Under the pieces are notes generated by a model, which worked only from the letters and a program-made list of their open reading frames with translations, had not been told where the DNA came from and made no database searches. A program made the translations under genes and the position numbers. This document shows positions 12,073 to 23,262 of a stretch of 64,000 nt of DNA, piece by piece; positions within the stretch are counted from its first letter, which is position 1; each line of letters begins with the position of its first letter. This DNA is from Gossypium raimondii (taxonomy: Eukaryota > Streptophyta > Magnoliopsida > Malvales > Malvaceae): NCBI RefSeq assembly GCF_025698545.1, contig NC_068565.1:1550001-1614000 (forward strand), written 5' to 3'.

Positions 12073-13220
12073 TAGAGGAGGGTCGATTAATTTGGGAGAA
12101 ATCTTTAAAGTATTGCCTGTTGGCAGTCAATCAGTCCCTCTAACAACTAAATGTATTGTCCTCAGACCGTGTCGGGGTTTAGTCTCTTGCCTCCATTAAG
12201 AGTCGACGTGCGTTGAGCAACTTGATTCATAAAAGGGGAGAACCTTGAGGAATCTGGCAGTTCGTGGGTGTAGGGCCACCTACCTAGGGGTTTGAGCCGC
12301 GATTCCAAAACATTTTTTTTTCAAGTCTGAGCTCTTTTTTAGCTCCTCCCCAAAAAAGCCTAGTTCATTATTCAAAAAAATATTAAAATATTAATTTTTT
12401 TTATATATCTCTATAATTAAATTTAAATTTTCAAATTTTTATTATTTATATTCTATTTGGGCCAGCTTGGTCCAAGACAAAAAAGACCTTGTCTAGGCTC
12501 GGCCATGGATAGGTCTATTCATGTCTAGACATGTTCATGGGTTGGGCTACCTGTCCTGGCCCGAAGTCTATCCCGAAGTTTGGGAGGGTTTGAGAAAAAA
12601 TACTAGGCTTGAAAAATGGGTTTGGGCCAAAAAATTAGGCCTGTTTAAAATATGGGTTGAGCTCGGTCTTTACATAATATATAAAAACTGCTCGGGCCCA
12701 TTATAAAGATTAAATCTATAATAATATATAATACTACTATAATGTAAACATTACAAAAAATAAAATGACTATATATTAAACTATAATAAATAAAAAAGTT
12801 TTTAAATTATTAAATATTAAAATAATATATATTTAATTTTTTTTAAAAATAACATGGATGGACCTAAAACGGGCTTGGGTTAGCCATTTATAAATATAGG
12901 CGACCTTGGACAATGTTAGGCTCATATTTTGGGTCGAGCTAAACTTGGGCAAGAATAAAGTGTGTTACTATCATGTTTAAGCCCAACCCAACTCATTAAC
13001 ATGTCTACTCACGTTCCCTTGATGGGTGGTCATGTGCCAATGAATAGCCCGATTTCTCAACGCGTCCCCATTCTTGGTGAACAAAGTTAACTATTGGTGG
13101 AAGTGGGAAACAAAATCCCAACATGACCAGGGGACAATACCTTCTATTGTTGGGGGATTAGTCAACTACCAGATGAATTACACTACGAAGATTTCTCCTA
13201 AAGGAGTCGACACCCCTCAA
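12073..13220. mobile_element. Non-autonomous DNA transposon with ~100 bp degenerate inverted ends, in pseudogene intron 1
   Basis: The left end (12075 on: 'gaggagggtcgattaattt', 'ggagaaatct', 'gtattgtcc') matches the reverse complement of the right end ('ggacaataccttc', 'agatttctcc', 'ggagtcgacacccctc') over ~100 bp. The two ends flank a nested GGCCCGG-type element at 12515-13005. No transposase ORF is visible. Superfamily is not assigned because a target-site duplication could not be fixed. Confidence 0.55.
12515..13005. repeat. Degenerate GGCCCGG-type MITE (nested)
   Basis: It begins 'tagacatgttcatgggttgg' and ends 'aactcattaacatgtcta', an eroded version of the termini of the element at 21204-21582. 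Internal phrases 'gggagggtttgag' and 'ggcctgtttaaaatatggg' match. GC-rich parts have decayed by C-to-T type changes. The apparent ORF at 12521 lies entirely inside this element. Confidence 0.65.
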
Positions 13221-14194
13221 TAAACCAACTAAATCTTAGCTCAATTGACATCGTTAATGTTATAACAATCTGAAATACACAAGTCCGAGTTTATGCATCA
13301 TACAAAAAAAAATTGTAAATCAATAAACAGCTTGTGTTAAAATGCTTGTTATGTGATACAGGAGATGCTCTACATTCTTGGAAAACTCAACTGGTGGACC
13401 CAAACAACGTTCTTAAAACCTTGGATCCTACACTGGTCGACCCATGCTCTGGGTTTCATGTTACTTGCAACAGGGAAAACTCTGTCATAAGGGTTCAAGT
13501 ATATGTATGTATGTATGTCAATTGAAATGACGTTTGATTCTTGAAGGGACCTTGGTAATGCAGGATTATGAGGACCTCTAGTTCCAGAGCTTGGGCTTCT
13601 TCCAAATCTTCGATATTTGTAAGTAATATTTTCTTTCCCTATTCTTTCGGATTGGTTTTGGGTCGAATTAATTTGGGCAAGTCTTAATTTGAGTTTGAGT
13701 TGAGTAAATTTGGGTTTTATTCGTTTTGAGCTCGAATCATTTCGTGTTATATTATTTTGGTCAAAAATATTTTAAATTTTTGAATTGGGTCATTACTCGT
13801 TCAAATCAGATGGGTTTAAATTATTTATTTTTTGTGTAATCAACTTGAATCAATACGGATTTAAATAGATTAGGGTTGGATTATCAAATTTAGATCATAA
13901 TTGAAAGCTTGATACTCCGAAACAACGATAGGGAATAAAATTTTAATTTAATCTCTTTAAAAACCGTAAATACAACGATAAAATTACATTTTAATTTTAA
14001 AAATATTTATAATTCAATTTTACTTTTTTTGGTGGCAGAGAGGCATTTGCCAATAATCTAACAGGCATCATTCCAAAAGAAATTGGCAACTGAACAAAGC
14101 TTGGGAGCTTGGATTTACAGCTCAATAAGCTTGCTGGTCCTATCCCTTCATCTCTTGGAAACCTTGTTTCTTTGTTATTTTTGTATTTTTATAT

Positions 14195-14489
14195 AGGGTT
14201 AATATATTATTTGGTATTTGAATTTGGCTTAAACATTCAATTTGGTACTTGAGTTTCACTTTAATTTTCAATTTAGTATTTAACCCAAACCACATCATGT
14301 GGCCTAATGATTGTTTGACATGTGTGCTCTACTTAAAAAAAAACATAGCTACTCAGTTGAGACAAAAAAAAAAAGGATTGGATATCAAATTGAATATTGA
14401 AGCTAAACACGAACACCAAATTGAAAAAAACTCAAGTACCAAATTGAATATTAAAATTAAATTCAGGTGCCAGATAGTATATTAACCCA
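14195..14489. repeat. MITE with 'gggttaatatattatttgg' ends, in pseudogene intron 4
   Basis: The left end 'agggttaatatattatttgg' is the reverse complement, with few mismatches, of the right end 'cagatagtatattaaccc'. The interior is built from inverted 'ggtacttgag' / 'ctcaagtacc' words. Other copies: 33702-34710 (interrupted), 39450-40118 and a partial near 23596-23770. Confidence 0.65.
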
Positions 14490-14773
14490 CTAATTTCCTT
14501 CATTTCAGGAGGAGGTTGGATAGCAATAAATTAAGTGGCACAATTCAAGTTGAATTATTATTATTATTATTATATATTTTTGATGAATTATAATAACAGG
14601 ACAAAAACTCAAACAACCAACATGACTAGCGTGATTTGAACCCAAGCCACACTTAGGACGGTGAACACCCTTGACCATCAAGCTTGTTTTAAATATGGGT
14701 TAAGCTTGAGTTTCAACATTTAGCCCGAGTTTGACTTGGCCTGACTGTTTTTATACTTTTGTAATATACTTTT

Positions 14774-15140
14774 AGGTGAATGTACTTGGGAAGTCCATGT
14801 ATTATAGGAATTGTATCAAATTAGTCCTCTATTATTAAATGAATCAATTTAGTCCTTATACTATTAACAAGAATCAAATAATATCAAATTGGAATAGAAT
14901 TAACATTTATTGTTTAATAGAGTTAATGTATTTAAAGTATTTATGGTTTTGTAAATGAAATCTTTTGTTTGTTGGAAAAAGTGACTTTCAAGACATTTTT
15001 ATACAAGAAATGTTAACTCGGTAACAATTTGGATTTTTTGATTATTTTCAATAGTATAGGGACTAGATTGATCCATTTAATAATAGAGGGACCAATTTGA
15101 TACGGTCCCTATAATACAAGGACTTCCAGTACTTTAACCT
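14774..15140. repeat. MITE with 'gaagtcc(a/t)tgtattatagg' ends
   Basis: The left end 'tgtacttgggaagtccatg' and the right end 'aaggacttccagtacttta' are inverted repeats of about 33 bp. Central 'accaatttgata' words recur in the copies at 38806-38963 and 61973-62226. The copy at 61973 has a visible target duplication. Confidence 0.65.
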
Positions 15141-15699
15141 ATATTTTCATTTTCATTTTCATTTCATATCTTATATAATTTATATTACATAAAAAAGACT
15201 TAGGTTAGTTATTTACAAATATAGATAAGCTTAGACAAAATTTTAAGCCTATCTTTTAAATCAGCCTGGGTTTGGTGAACGTAAAGTGAACAAATATTGT
15301 ACATAAAACTGACTCAAATCCAGTTTATCTCGGCTCATGAATGTCTCTAATATTAAGGGAGTTATAAAATTATAAAATATTATAAAAAATAAGCTTAAAC
15401 TAGATTATTGATTTTTAAGAGGTATTAAAATACAATTTTTCTAATTAATTTAATTAAAATAAAATAATCTATTTATTTATTTATTAACAAGTGATTGAAG
15501 TATTTTATTGTGCATCAGACAATATGTTTACAGGGACCCTTCACCATGAAAATCTCACAGGTAAGGTTAAATGCAAATGCACTGGTAGTATTTATTTATT
15601 TATGTGTATATTTTTGTACAATTTAGTGTGTAAAATGTATACATCGAGAATTAAAAATGTTAAAGGGTCGGGTTTTCTATTTAAGTCTGAAGTTCTGCT

Positions 15700-16140
15700 T
15701 GAAATATGAGAGAGTTTGCACAAAAGTATAAGGTTTGAAAAATGAGTTTAGGCAAAAAAAAAAAAAATAGACCCGTTTAAAATATGGGTAGAGCTTGGAC
15801 TTAATCATTTAAGGCCCGAGCTTTGTCTGGCCCGGCCCATTTTATATTTTTTTAAATATTATCTTATTTGACTTTTATAATTTATGTAATATATATCACA
15901 TAAAAATTCAATATGTAATAATATAATGTAAACATTAGAAATACAAGCACATAAAATAGTTAAATCAAACATAAAATATTTTTTAAAATTAAAAATAACA
16001 TGTACGTATCTAAGACGAACTTGATTTAAAAATTGACAAATATAAATGAATTTAGATAAAATTTAAGGCTTACATTTTAAGTCGAGTCAGGCTTGCAGTA
16101 ACAAGAATAATCCAGGACCGCAGGACAATTTGATATGACA
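15700..16140. repeat. Worn GGCCCGG-type MITE copy
   Basis: Phrases 'aaaatgagtttaggcaaaaa', 'acccgtttaaaatatgggta' and 'gcccgagctttgtctggccc' match the element at 21204-21582 in the same order. Its ends are too eroded to define. Confidence 0.5.
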
Positions 16141-16324
16141 CCTAATTGAGAAATTCCAAAAAAGACTCTTACTTTTACGTAGTGACAAATATTAATACGA
16201 GGGTGTTTTTTGTCTTTTCAATTTTTAATAAAAATATTATTATATTGAGATTTGAATAAGAGACACGTGTATATCTAAAAATTAACTTTTATCATTTCAA
16301 CTAAAGTATTTATTTGAATTTTTT

Positions 16325-16453
16325 TCGATACGATGTCTAAAACTATCCATAATCCCTCCTCAACTTATAAATAGGAAGATAATGTGCTTCAACACATTCG
16401 AGCCCACTTCCTCATGCATTGATAATAATGCACATACCGATTGAATTAAGACT
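16325..16453 (-). repeat. SINE-like copy (family A)
   Basis: A minus-strand copy with a degenerate B-box ('cattcgagccc' read on plus) and conserved body words 'ataaataggaagataatg'. It lies within 350 bp of a plus-strand copy at 16771-16945, so the two face each other. Confidence 0.55.
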
Positions 16454-16770
16454 CAATTTATTTTCATCCATATAATGGGAGTACCGTAAATCCATTGTGT
16501 ATATATATAAATATAAATATAAATGAGAATTTATACCCCACTACCCATTATCTTTGAAAAATAAATGTCTTTTCTTTTGGTCCTTTTGGTGTATAATAAA
16601 TCTATCCACATCAAAATTCATTATTTATACAAGGTCAATGAAAATTTTTACTTTTATTAGATTAGATCCATACTTTTGATAGAAACTTGAAATCTCAATT
16701 CGATTAACTCGACCAGCATAATTTAACTAGAAAAAAAAACTCAATAATTCGGATTTGAAAAATAATTGGA

Positions 16771-16945
16771 ACGAATCTTAACTCGACTGGTATGGACATT
16801 GTTACCAATACAAGAGGATGTGAGTTCAAGTATGCTGAAGCGCATTATCCTACTATTTATGGGTTGGAGAGGGGCTATAGGTGATTCTAGGCATTATGTC
16901 AAGAAGAGCAGATATGATCAGAACCTATAATTACTAGATAAAATT
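16771..16945 (+). repeat. SINE-like copy (family A)
   Basis: It has 'cttaactcgactggtatgg' (A-box region), 'gtgagttcaagtatgctgaa' (B-box region), 'tatttatgggttggagaggg' and ends 'gatatgatcagaacctataa'. It is a full-length but mutated member of the family. Confidence 0.6.
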
Positions 16946-17814
16946 TTAATATTAAAGATGTGATTGAATGGAAAATAAAGGTGAATTGGAGGATATGTTC
17001 TTATGATTTGGGGCCATTGATTAATGATGTTTTATATTTTATTTTATATTTTAAAAGTCTTATTAAATATTCTTTTGGAGGTCTTGAAAAGAAGAGAGAT
17101 TTTAGTGCATGCTAGTGTTGCATTTACTTGGCAGCATCTTCTTTGTCTTCTTCTTTTCCTTTATATTTTATTTATTATTTGCTTTAACTTTTAAGGATGT
17201 CAACTTATTAAGTATAAAAATTATTTTAAATTTAATTAAATTTAAATTCTTTTTCAATTTCTCAATTTGGGTTTTTTTAAATTAATAATTGATTTAAGAT
17301 AATTTAATATAAATTTTTATTTTTATTTTTTCGAAATAAAATTTCTGACTTCTCCCTGATATAATTGATTGATGATGTAATTAAGTTAAATTTGACTTAA
17401 TTAAGAGAATAAAGACAAGAATCAAAATTGTGGCATCTCTTTGATGGTCCCCCAACAAATTGGCTTAGAAAAAGCCACTTTTGAGGAAAGCTTTAAAACC
17501 TTTTTTTTTTCTTAAAGGGAAAACTTTAAATTAAAACAAGATTTAATTTGAAGGAGGAGGGAAAATAAAGCATTGGGGGAACATGTTGTCTCTAACATGT
17601 CAATGTTTGGTCAATTTGCACCATCAAAGGATCTATCCTTGTGGACTCCATGCCTTAATGCAAAATCCATTATCTTTCATATTTGTCCTATTTGATTTAA
17701 CTCAAAGTGTTTGAAGGTTTAAATTCGAATTTTATTAGGTACAAAATTTATGTGTTTTCTTTTTAGATTATTTTTGGGTTTAACTTCAATCATGTGTGTT
17801 GGGTTAAATTTGAA
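16946..17814. other. Gene-free AT-rich spacer
   Basis: No gene, RNA gene or clear repeat end is recognisable in this stretch. Confidence 0.4.
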
Positions 17815-18300
17815 TTATGCGGCGAACAAGAAAGAAAAACGAGAAAATTAGATACAAATATTTACGTGTAAAAACCCTTTCAAAGAGGATAAAAAATCAC
17901 GGGTAAAGAAAACTTCACTAGAATGACAAATAACCAAAGAAGGGTGCAAGATGGAGAAACAAACAAGCTCGAACCCAAAAATACAAAGTTCTCTTGAAAT
18001 TCCCACAAAACTCTCTCTTAATTTTGTTGTTGTAATTTTCTCGCTAAAGGTGTTAAAAGCCCTATTTATAGGCTAAAAATCGTGGCTTAGTCTGATTAGA
18101 ATATCCCTAGAGTTATTAGAGTTTGACTGGGAAAAGATGGTCGAGTTTAACTAGGAGAAGAAACCTAGTTTAGTAAGAAACATCTTGCCACGTCGTGACG
18201 TCACTTGTCACATTGTCGGGACGTCGGCTCTGTTTCGGACGAAATGTGAGGCACACTCCACAATGTGTTGGTCCTGGGTCTAAATATATTTCATTTTTTT
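17815..18300 (-). repeat. Probable solo LTR or LTR fragment (minus orientation)
   Basis: Read on the minus strand it contains 'agcctataaatagggc' (18060-18078), a canonical TATA box and start region typical of plant LTRs, followed on that strand by 'ccgtgattttttatcc' and 'gggtttttacacg'. Fragments at about 19400-19700 and 33788-33960 share the 'tttacgtggaaaac' end block. No retrotransposon coding sequence adjoins it and exact LTR ends were not found. Confidence 0.45.
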
Positions 18301-18593
18301 AGTTTTTTATGCTCTGTATCGAGTTAATTCTAGTCTTAATTAATCAAACATGTATCATTTGTAATTTGTACTATATCTATAATTGTACTATATCTATAAC
18401 ACATTATTAGTAAATAAATAAATATTTAAAAATAAATAAATTTGCCAACAAACCATTCATCTAGTGACAAAAACTTGTAAACTTTATTGGCTTGAATGTA
18501 TTGAATATAAATTATTTAATTATTAGATAGAGTTTAAACATTAAAAGTTGACTAGAATCTCAACTTAACTTGCTTGATTATGGTTTATTGTTG

Positions 18594-18899
18594 GGTCAAA
18601 TTGTATATAAGGTCCTTGTATCATGTTTTTTTGGTGGATTTAATCCCCCTATTGTAATTTGTTCATTCTTAATCTTTTTATTTTTGTCTCAATAACGTCT
18701 TCTACAAGGTTTGAACCTGAGTCTTCCTCGGATGCTACGTGCCTTACTACTACATCCAATACTTACTGACTCATGTTACCTAATGTTTAAAATATACATT
18801 TCTAAAAGTAGGGGGGGGGATTACAAATGATCTATTCACAGTAAAAGGACAAAATCCACCAAAAACACATAATACAGGGACCTTCTATAGAATTTTACC
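18594..18899. repeat. MITE with 'aaggtccttgtat' terminal inverted repeats
   Basis: The left end 'gggtcaaattgtatataagg' plus 'tccttgtatcatg' pairs with the right end 'catcaaaa'-flanked 'cataatacagggacctt' and 'ctatagaattttacc' as ~33 bp imperfect inverted repeats. The inner arms 'tggatttaatcc' and 'ggacaaaatcca' also pair. It is non-coding. Confidence 0.55.
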
Positions 18900-19399
18900 T
18901 TTGTTTTTGTGTACTACAAAACTAAATTGAGTTAGATTCTTGAAAATACTTTTTTTTTTTAAGTCCAATGGTCAAAAGTTGACTGGCAAAAGTACCAAAA
19001 AAAAATGATGGTTTGTGGTAGTGATTATACAATCAATGGTCCGTGTGGAAAACCTTTTTATTCTCTTTGTAGAAGAAGAAAATGTAAGGACAAAGCTTTT
19101 TACAATTTGGTCCAACTTTTTCTTTTCTTTCCAAAACTATGATTAAAGGAGAAAAAAGAAGATAACATAAAATTGGGTCCTTTAATGTTGGCTTAGTCAA
19201 TTCACTCCTTTTAAGAAGTAAAGTTGCAATCATATCTAATTTAGTCCTCCTCTAACCCTAGATTGTAAAAAAGAAAAGGTGTTTTATGTGTGTCCCACCT
19301 TATTTGGATTTTTCATATTTTCTCATTTGCAATATAAAATGAAAAAGAATTAATTTTGATTTAGCTTTAATATATTGTTATACTGTACGTCGATAATGG

Positions 19400-19700
19400 C
19401 AGTAGGAATGATCACAAAATAATAAGAAAGAAAAATAAGAACACACAGATTTTACGTGGAAAACCTTTATCAGGAAAAGTCACAGACAGATGAGGAGAAA
19501 TTCACTAAAGAATACAAGAGTTTTCCGACTATGCGCAATTTTTAAGGGTTAAAGGATCATTTTTGTTTAACCAACGTCTAATAGAAGTATAGTCCTATGC
19601 GCATTTTTTAAGGATTTCGGCCCTCGAACCTTCACCCCCACATATCCCCAATTTTGTCTCTCTATTTTATTTCTTTAACAAATGAGTTACACATCAAACT
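19400..19700 (-). repeat. LTR-like fragment
   Basis: The block 'ttttacgtggaaaaccttta' with 'gaaattcactaaagaataca' parallels the edge of the LTR-like repeat at 17815. Only a fragment is recognisable. Confidence 0.35.
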
Positions 19701-21193
19701 TTTCAAGTTGGATCAAACGAAAATCGTGATTTTCGTATCACATTTAAATTAAATAAAATATTTCACATTTGGACTTCATCTCCTACATAATCATAAAAGA
19801 TGAAGTGTAAATGAAGTCCAATAGACCACAAACATGCAAAATGCAAACCAAGTGAAAAGGTAAAGTCAGAACACTACAAGGAATGGACCCTTTAAAGGCC
19901 AAAGTCATTTCATGATCAAAACATTAAAAGAAGAGTTTCCCTTCACATGGTATTTAATAATCACCCCTCCCTCCAGGCTCCATCCAACCTAACTACAACT
20001 AGGCTTCAGAGAAGAACCCTTCATGGGTCCGGTCACTTCGTAACTCGGTTTTAAAAAATTTTCAAGTTCAGGTCTATTTTTGAATTAATCACATAAACTC
20101 GTTCATTATTCACAATATTTAAATTTTTTATAATTAAATTTAGATATAAAAATATTTTTTAATTATTTAAATAGAATTCGGATCGATTATCAAAACTTGG
20201 CTCATGCCGAGTTGGGCCGGGCGGATTGCTTGCCATTTAGACAACTCTACTTGAGATCCCATTCATGTATCTAGAATTATGCAAAACCGAAACTAGAATT
20301 TCTTTTATCAAATGAGAAAATACAATTATAAATTTTTATGGGTTAGAAGTAAACCGAATTTTTTAGTTAAAAATTCAAAATTAAGTAATAAAAAATTGTT
20401 TCAGTCAATTCGAGAGGGTTGAGAATGATCGAACACCTGCAATATAGAGGGTAAACTTTAATAATGTCAAAACCTATGTTCCGATATATTCTTTGATGCT
20501 TAAGTCAGATAACGGTGGTGAGCTTAAGAAAATATTTGAGTAGAGTATGAGTAACAAGTGTGCTCCGGAATGAATATATCTGATCCTCTAGGCATTGTGG
20601 GGGCATAGCTTATGTTAGAGTAGTGTGAACTTAATCGCTCATTACTTAAGATTGGTTGAGGTCGTTGTTCTCGTCAAGACTACTTTTGGGTAATAAGAAT
20701 TTCCTAGCCGGTCATTATAGATTTCTTTCTCTTAGGTCGGGTAACATATTCGTGCTTGATAGTCGTTTTCTCGAGCTTAATATCTTTGGTATAACAAAAA
20801 TAAAAACCCATTTTTTTACCTGTTTTAATCGAGTTTATCAATTCAAGTCAATTTCTCTAACATCTCGACCCATCATATATATAATTGAAACATTGAACCA
20901 ACCAATTTTCGAATCAATCGATTTAACCCATCAATCCTATTCGATTTTTAATTCCTCCACCAACTTACTAATATATGTGCTGGTTAATATGCAATTTAAA
21001 GTTTAGGGCACCGACAAAAAGACAATAACAAAACTTGGACTAAAGCAAAGAAAATGAAATTGATAATGACATTTTGGTGCCATGTCCTAATTTTACCAAC
21101 CATTCTGACACAACATTCAAAGATACTGAGATTTCAATTTCAATGCTACAAAATTGTATTATTGCTGTCCTTTGTAGAATTAAGTTTATATTT
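19701..21193. other. Gene-free spacer with an unidentified repeat-like block
   Basis: No gene supported. The stretch 20400-20660 ('gtcaaaacctatgttccgat', 'cttaagtcagataacggtgg') has more balanced composition than its surroundings and reads like a dispersed repeat. Its family is not recognised. The 116-codon ORF at 20656 has no recognisable domain. Confidence 0.35.
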
Positions 21194-21203
21194 ATAGGCA
21201 CCT

Positions 21204-21582
21204 AGACCTGTCCATGGGCCGGGTGGCCCGGCCCGACGGCCCGCCCAAAATATGGGAGGGTTTGGGTAAAAATATAGGTCCGAAATATGGGCTTAGGCAA
21301 AAAAATGAGGCCCGTTTAAAAAATGGGCCGGGCCTCGGGCACCACTTTTTTTGGCCCGGCTCGGCCCGAATATAATAAATATATATTTTTAAATTTTAAA
21401 ATACTTTTAAAATATATATTTTTTATTTTTTATTTTTAAAATAATTTTTAATGTTTATTAAAAAATGGGCCGGGCTCAGGCTTATGATATTTTCTCGGGC
21501 CGGGCCTGGGCAAAATTTTAGGCCCATATTTCGGGCCGGGTCAAAATTTTTTCCAGACCCGGTCCGGCCCATGGACAAGTCT
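21204..21582. mobile_element. GC-rich Mutator-like MITE, intact, with 10-bp target-site duplication
   Basis: A 379-bp element beginning 'agacctgtccatgggccggg' and ending with the reverse complement 'ggcccatggacaagtct'. It is flanked on both sides by the direct repeat 'ataggcacct' (21194-21203 and 21583-21592). A 9-11 bp duplication with inverted termini is the signature of Mutator-like elements. The outer thirds are rich in GGCCCGG words and can fold into a hairpin around an AT-rich centre. No coding sequence is present. Other copies: 35188-35535 (right end lost), 12515-13005 and 15700-16140 (worn). Confidence 0.8.
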
Positions 21583-21592
21583 ATAGGCACCT

Positions 21593-23138
21593 ATCAAATA
21601 AAAGTTGTAAAATCTCTAATTTAAAACGTTTAGGGTTAATTGCACCAAAGTCCCAAACTATCTCATGGATTTTATATTGGTCCCAAAACTTCAAAAAGTT
21701 CTAAGTCAATTATCCAGCATTTGTGTTGTATCAAATAAGTCCTTTCGTCAGCCTACTTGTCAATTTAGGCATTAATGTTATTCTGAATATGGCGTGCAAC
21801 ATAATTAAAACACATAAATTAAATTGTAACTGCGTATCTACTTACTCCATAGACAATTTGGATCTATCGTATTAAAAAAAAAGCAGACATTATTTCACGT
21901 AGACTGTACATGACAAGTTTTAAATGAATTAAATATTTCTAACTATTTGTCAAAGCTGTTTGAACCGGATTTGACTGGTTGAATCGAGAATTGGTTGGGG
22001 TACCAATCCAGAGAGGAGCTTTGAACCAGTTGACCCAAGAATCGGTTTGGACCGACTGAACCGAGAAAAAATCGGTTGAATTGAATTATCATTTTTTGTG
22101 TTTTTTTTTTTCATTTTTATATATATTTTTTCATTTTATATCTCAAAAGGCTTATATAACAATTTAACCTTTAAATTATACCTTTTTTTCATTTTATATT
22201 TGAATTTTTTTTGTCCCATTATTTTCACTCCATTTTATCTTTAGAATTACGCTGTCCAATATGAATGTGTCACTTATCATGTTTTTATTGGTAATTCTCT
22301 TTTAAAGGTAAAATAGGACGAAAATGATAATTTATGTACTAAATGGAACTCAAAAATTTAAATACCAAAATATAAAAAAGGGTATAATTTAAGGACTAAA
22401 TCATGATTTAAGCAATCTTAAAAATGAAAAAGATGAGATGCCAATATTTTGGTTGACTAATGAAGAACCTTTCTGCTTTTTAAATAGGGCCATCAGCCTC
22501 TCAATACCGAATCTAATTAAGGACTAAAGTGATAAATAATGGATTCATGATTAATTATTAAGTAGGGTAAACTACATTTCTAGTCACTCAACTATTAGTA
22601 AGTTTCTTTTTTGGTCATACAACTATGAAAAGTTACAAAATGGTCACCGAACTATTCAAAGTTTGTTCTTTTTTGGTCATCGGCTCTTAAATGGCTAACG
22701 GGAAGATGATGTGGCAGCTTTTAAAATTGACATAATAACAACTTTAGTCCTCAAAATTTACACATTTATTAATTTAGCCTTAAAATTTAAAATTTAATTT
22801 CTCAATGTTTATAAATTACCTAATTTTATCTTATTTTTACATGGAAATATAATTCAATATACCGTGTAAATTAGAAATATAAACAAATTTATTTTTAAAA
22901 GATTGAACAAGAGATGAGGCTCAGTGTTATTAACTTCAACCTACTAATAACATTATCGAAGTAAAATATCAAATTATACCAAATTAAAGTAAAATGATTA
23001 AATCTCAAATTTTAACACAATAGAGGGACTCAAACTAGAATTAGACCAATGAATATATTTGCATTTAACATATTATTCACTTCAATTTTGAACATTAATC
23101 TTATTATAGTTTCTTAAAATATCAGCTCTTATTTATAC
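21593..23138. other. Gene-free repeat-rich spacer
   Basis: 21630-21930 carries the 'cccaaactatctcatgg' / 'tcaatttaggcattaatg' repeat family also seen at 11110-11650 and 49985-50610. 21960-22090 has 'ggtttggaccgactgaaccg' low-complexity words. 22570-22750 contains 'ggtcaccgaactattc' words of another worn repeat. No gene is seen. Confidence 0.4.
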
Positions 23139-23262
23139 AATGTTTAGAACTACCCATAACCTCTCCCAACCTTTAAATAAGATGATAATGCGTTTCAACG
23201 CACTCGAACCCATAACCTCTTGTATTGACAATAATACCAATACCAGTCGAGTTAAGACTTAA
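23139..23262 (-). repeat. SINE-like copy (family A)
   Basis: Minus-strand copy. On plus it shows 'agaactacccataacctctc', 'gcactcgaacccataacc' (B-box reverse) and 'agtcgagttaagactt'. The 3' tail region is missing or eroded. Confidence 0.55.

Larger units (their letters stand above)
11809..15560 (+). pseudogene. Decayed paralogue of the small secreted LRR protein gene
   Basis: Exon-by-exon match to the intact gene at 25349-27984. Exon 1 (11809-11881) encodes a signal-peptide-like MASNILVYLLFVATISVLV. Exon 2 starts at 13362 (GDALHSWK..., DPTLVDPC). Exon 3 is 13547-13618 and exon 4 is 14039-14182, with the same 72 and 144 bp lengths as the paralogue. Exon 5 starts at 14509 and breaks up in an ATT microsatellite. 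A degenerate exon 6 lies at about 15500-15560 (SDNMFTGTL). Disabling changes are an in-frame TGA in exon 3 (13569-13571), a TGA in exon 4 (14091-14093), loss of the exon 2 donor ('gttcaagt' where a GT is expected), the conserved Trp after DPC changed to Gly, and no recognisable last exon. Introns are swollen by transposons. Intron phases are conserved, so this is a DNA-level duplicate and not a retrocopy. Confidence 0.85.

Noticed and set aside
12521..12706. 61-codon plus-strand ORF
   Set aside because: It lies wholly inside the degenerate GGCCCGG-type MITE and has no domain.
20656..21006. 116-codon ORF
   Set aside because: Hydrophobic, AT-driven, no recognisable motif, no flanking splice sites or conserved partner.
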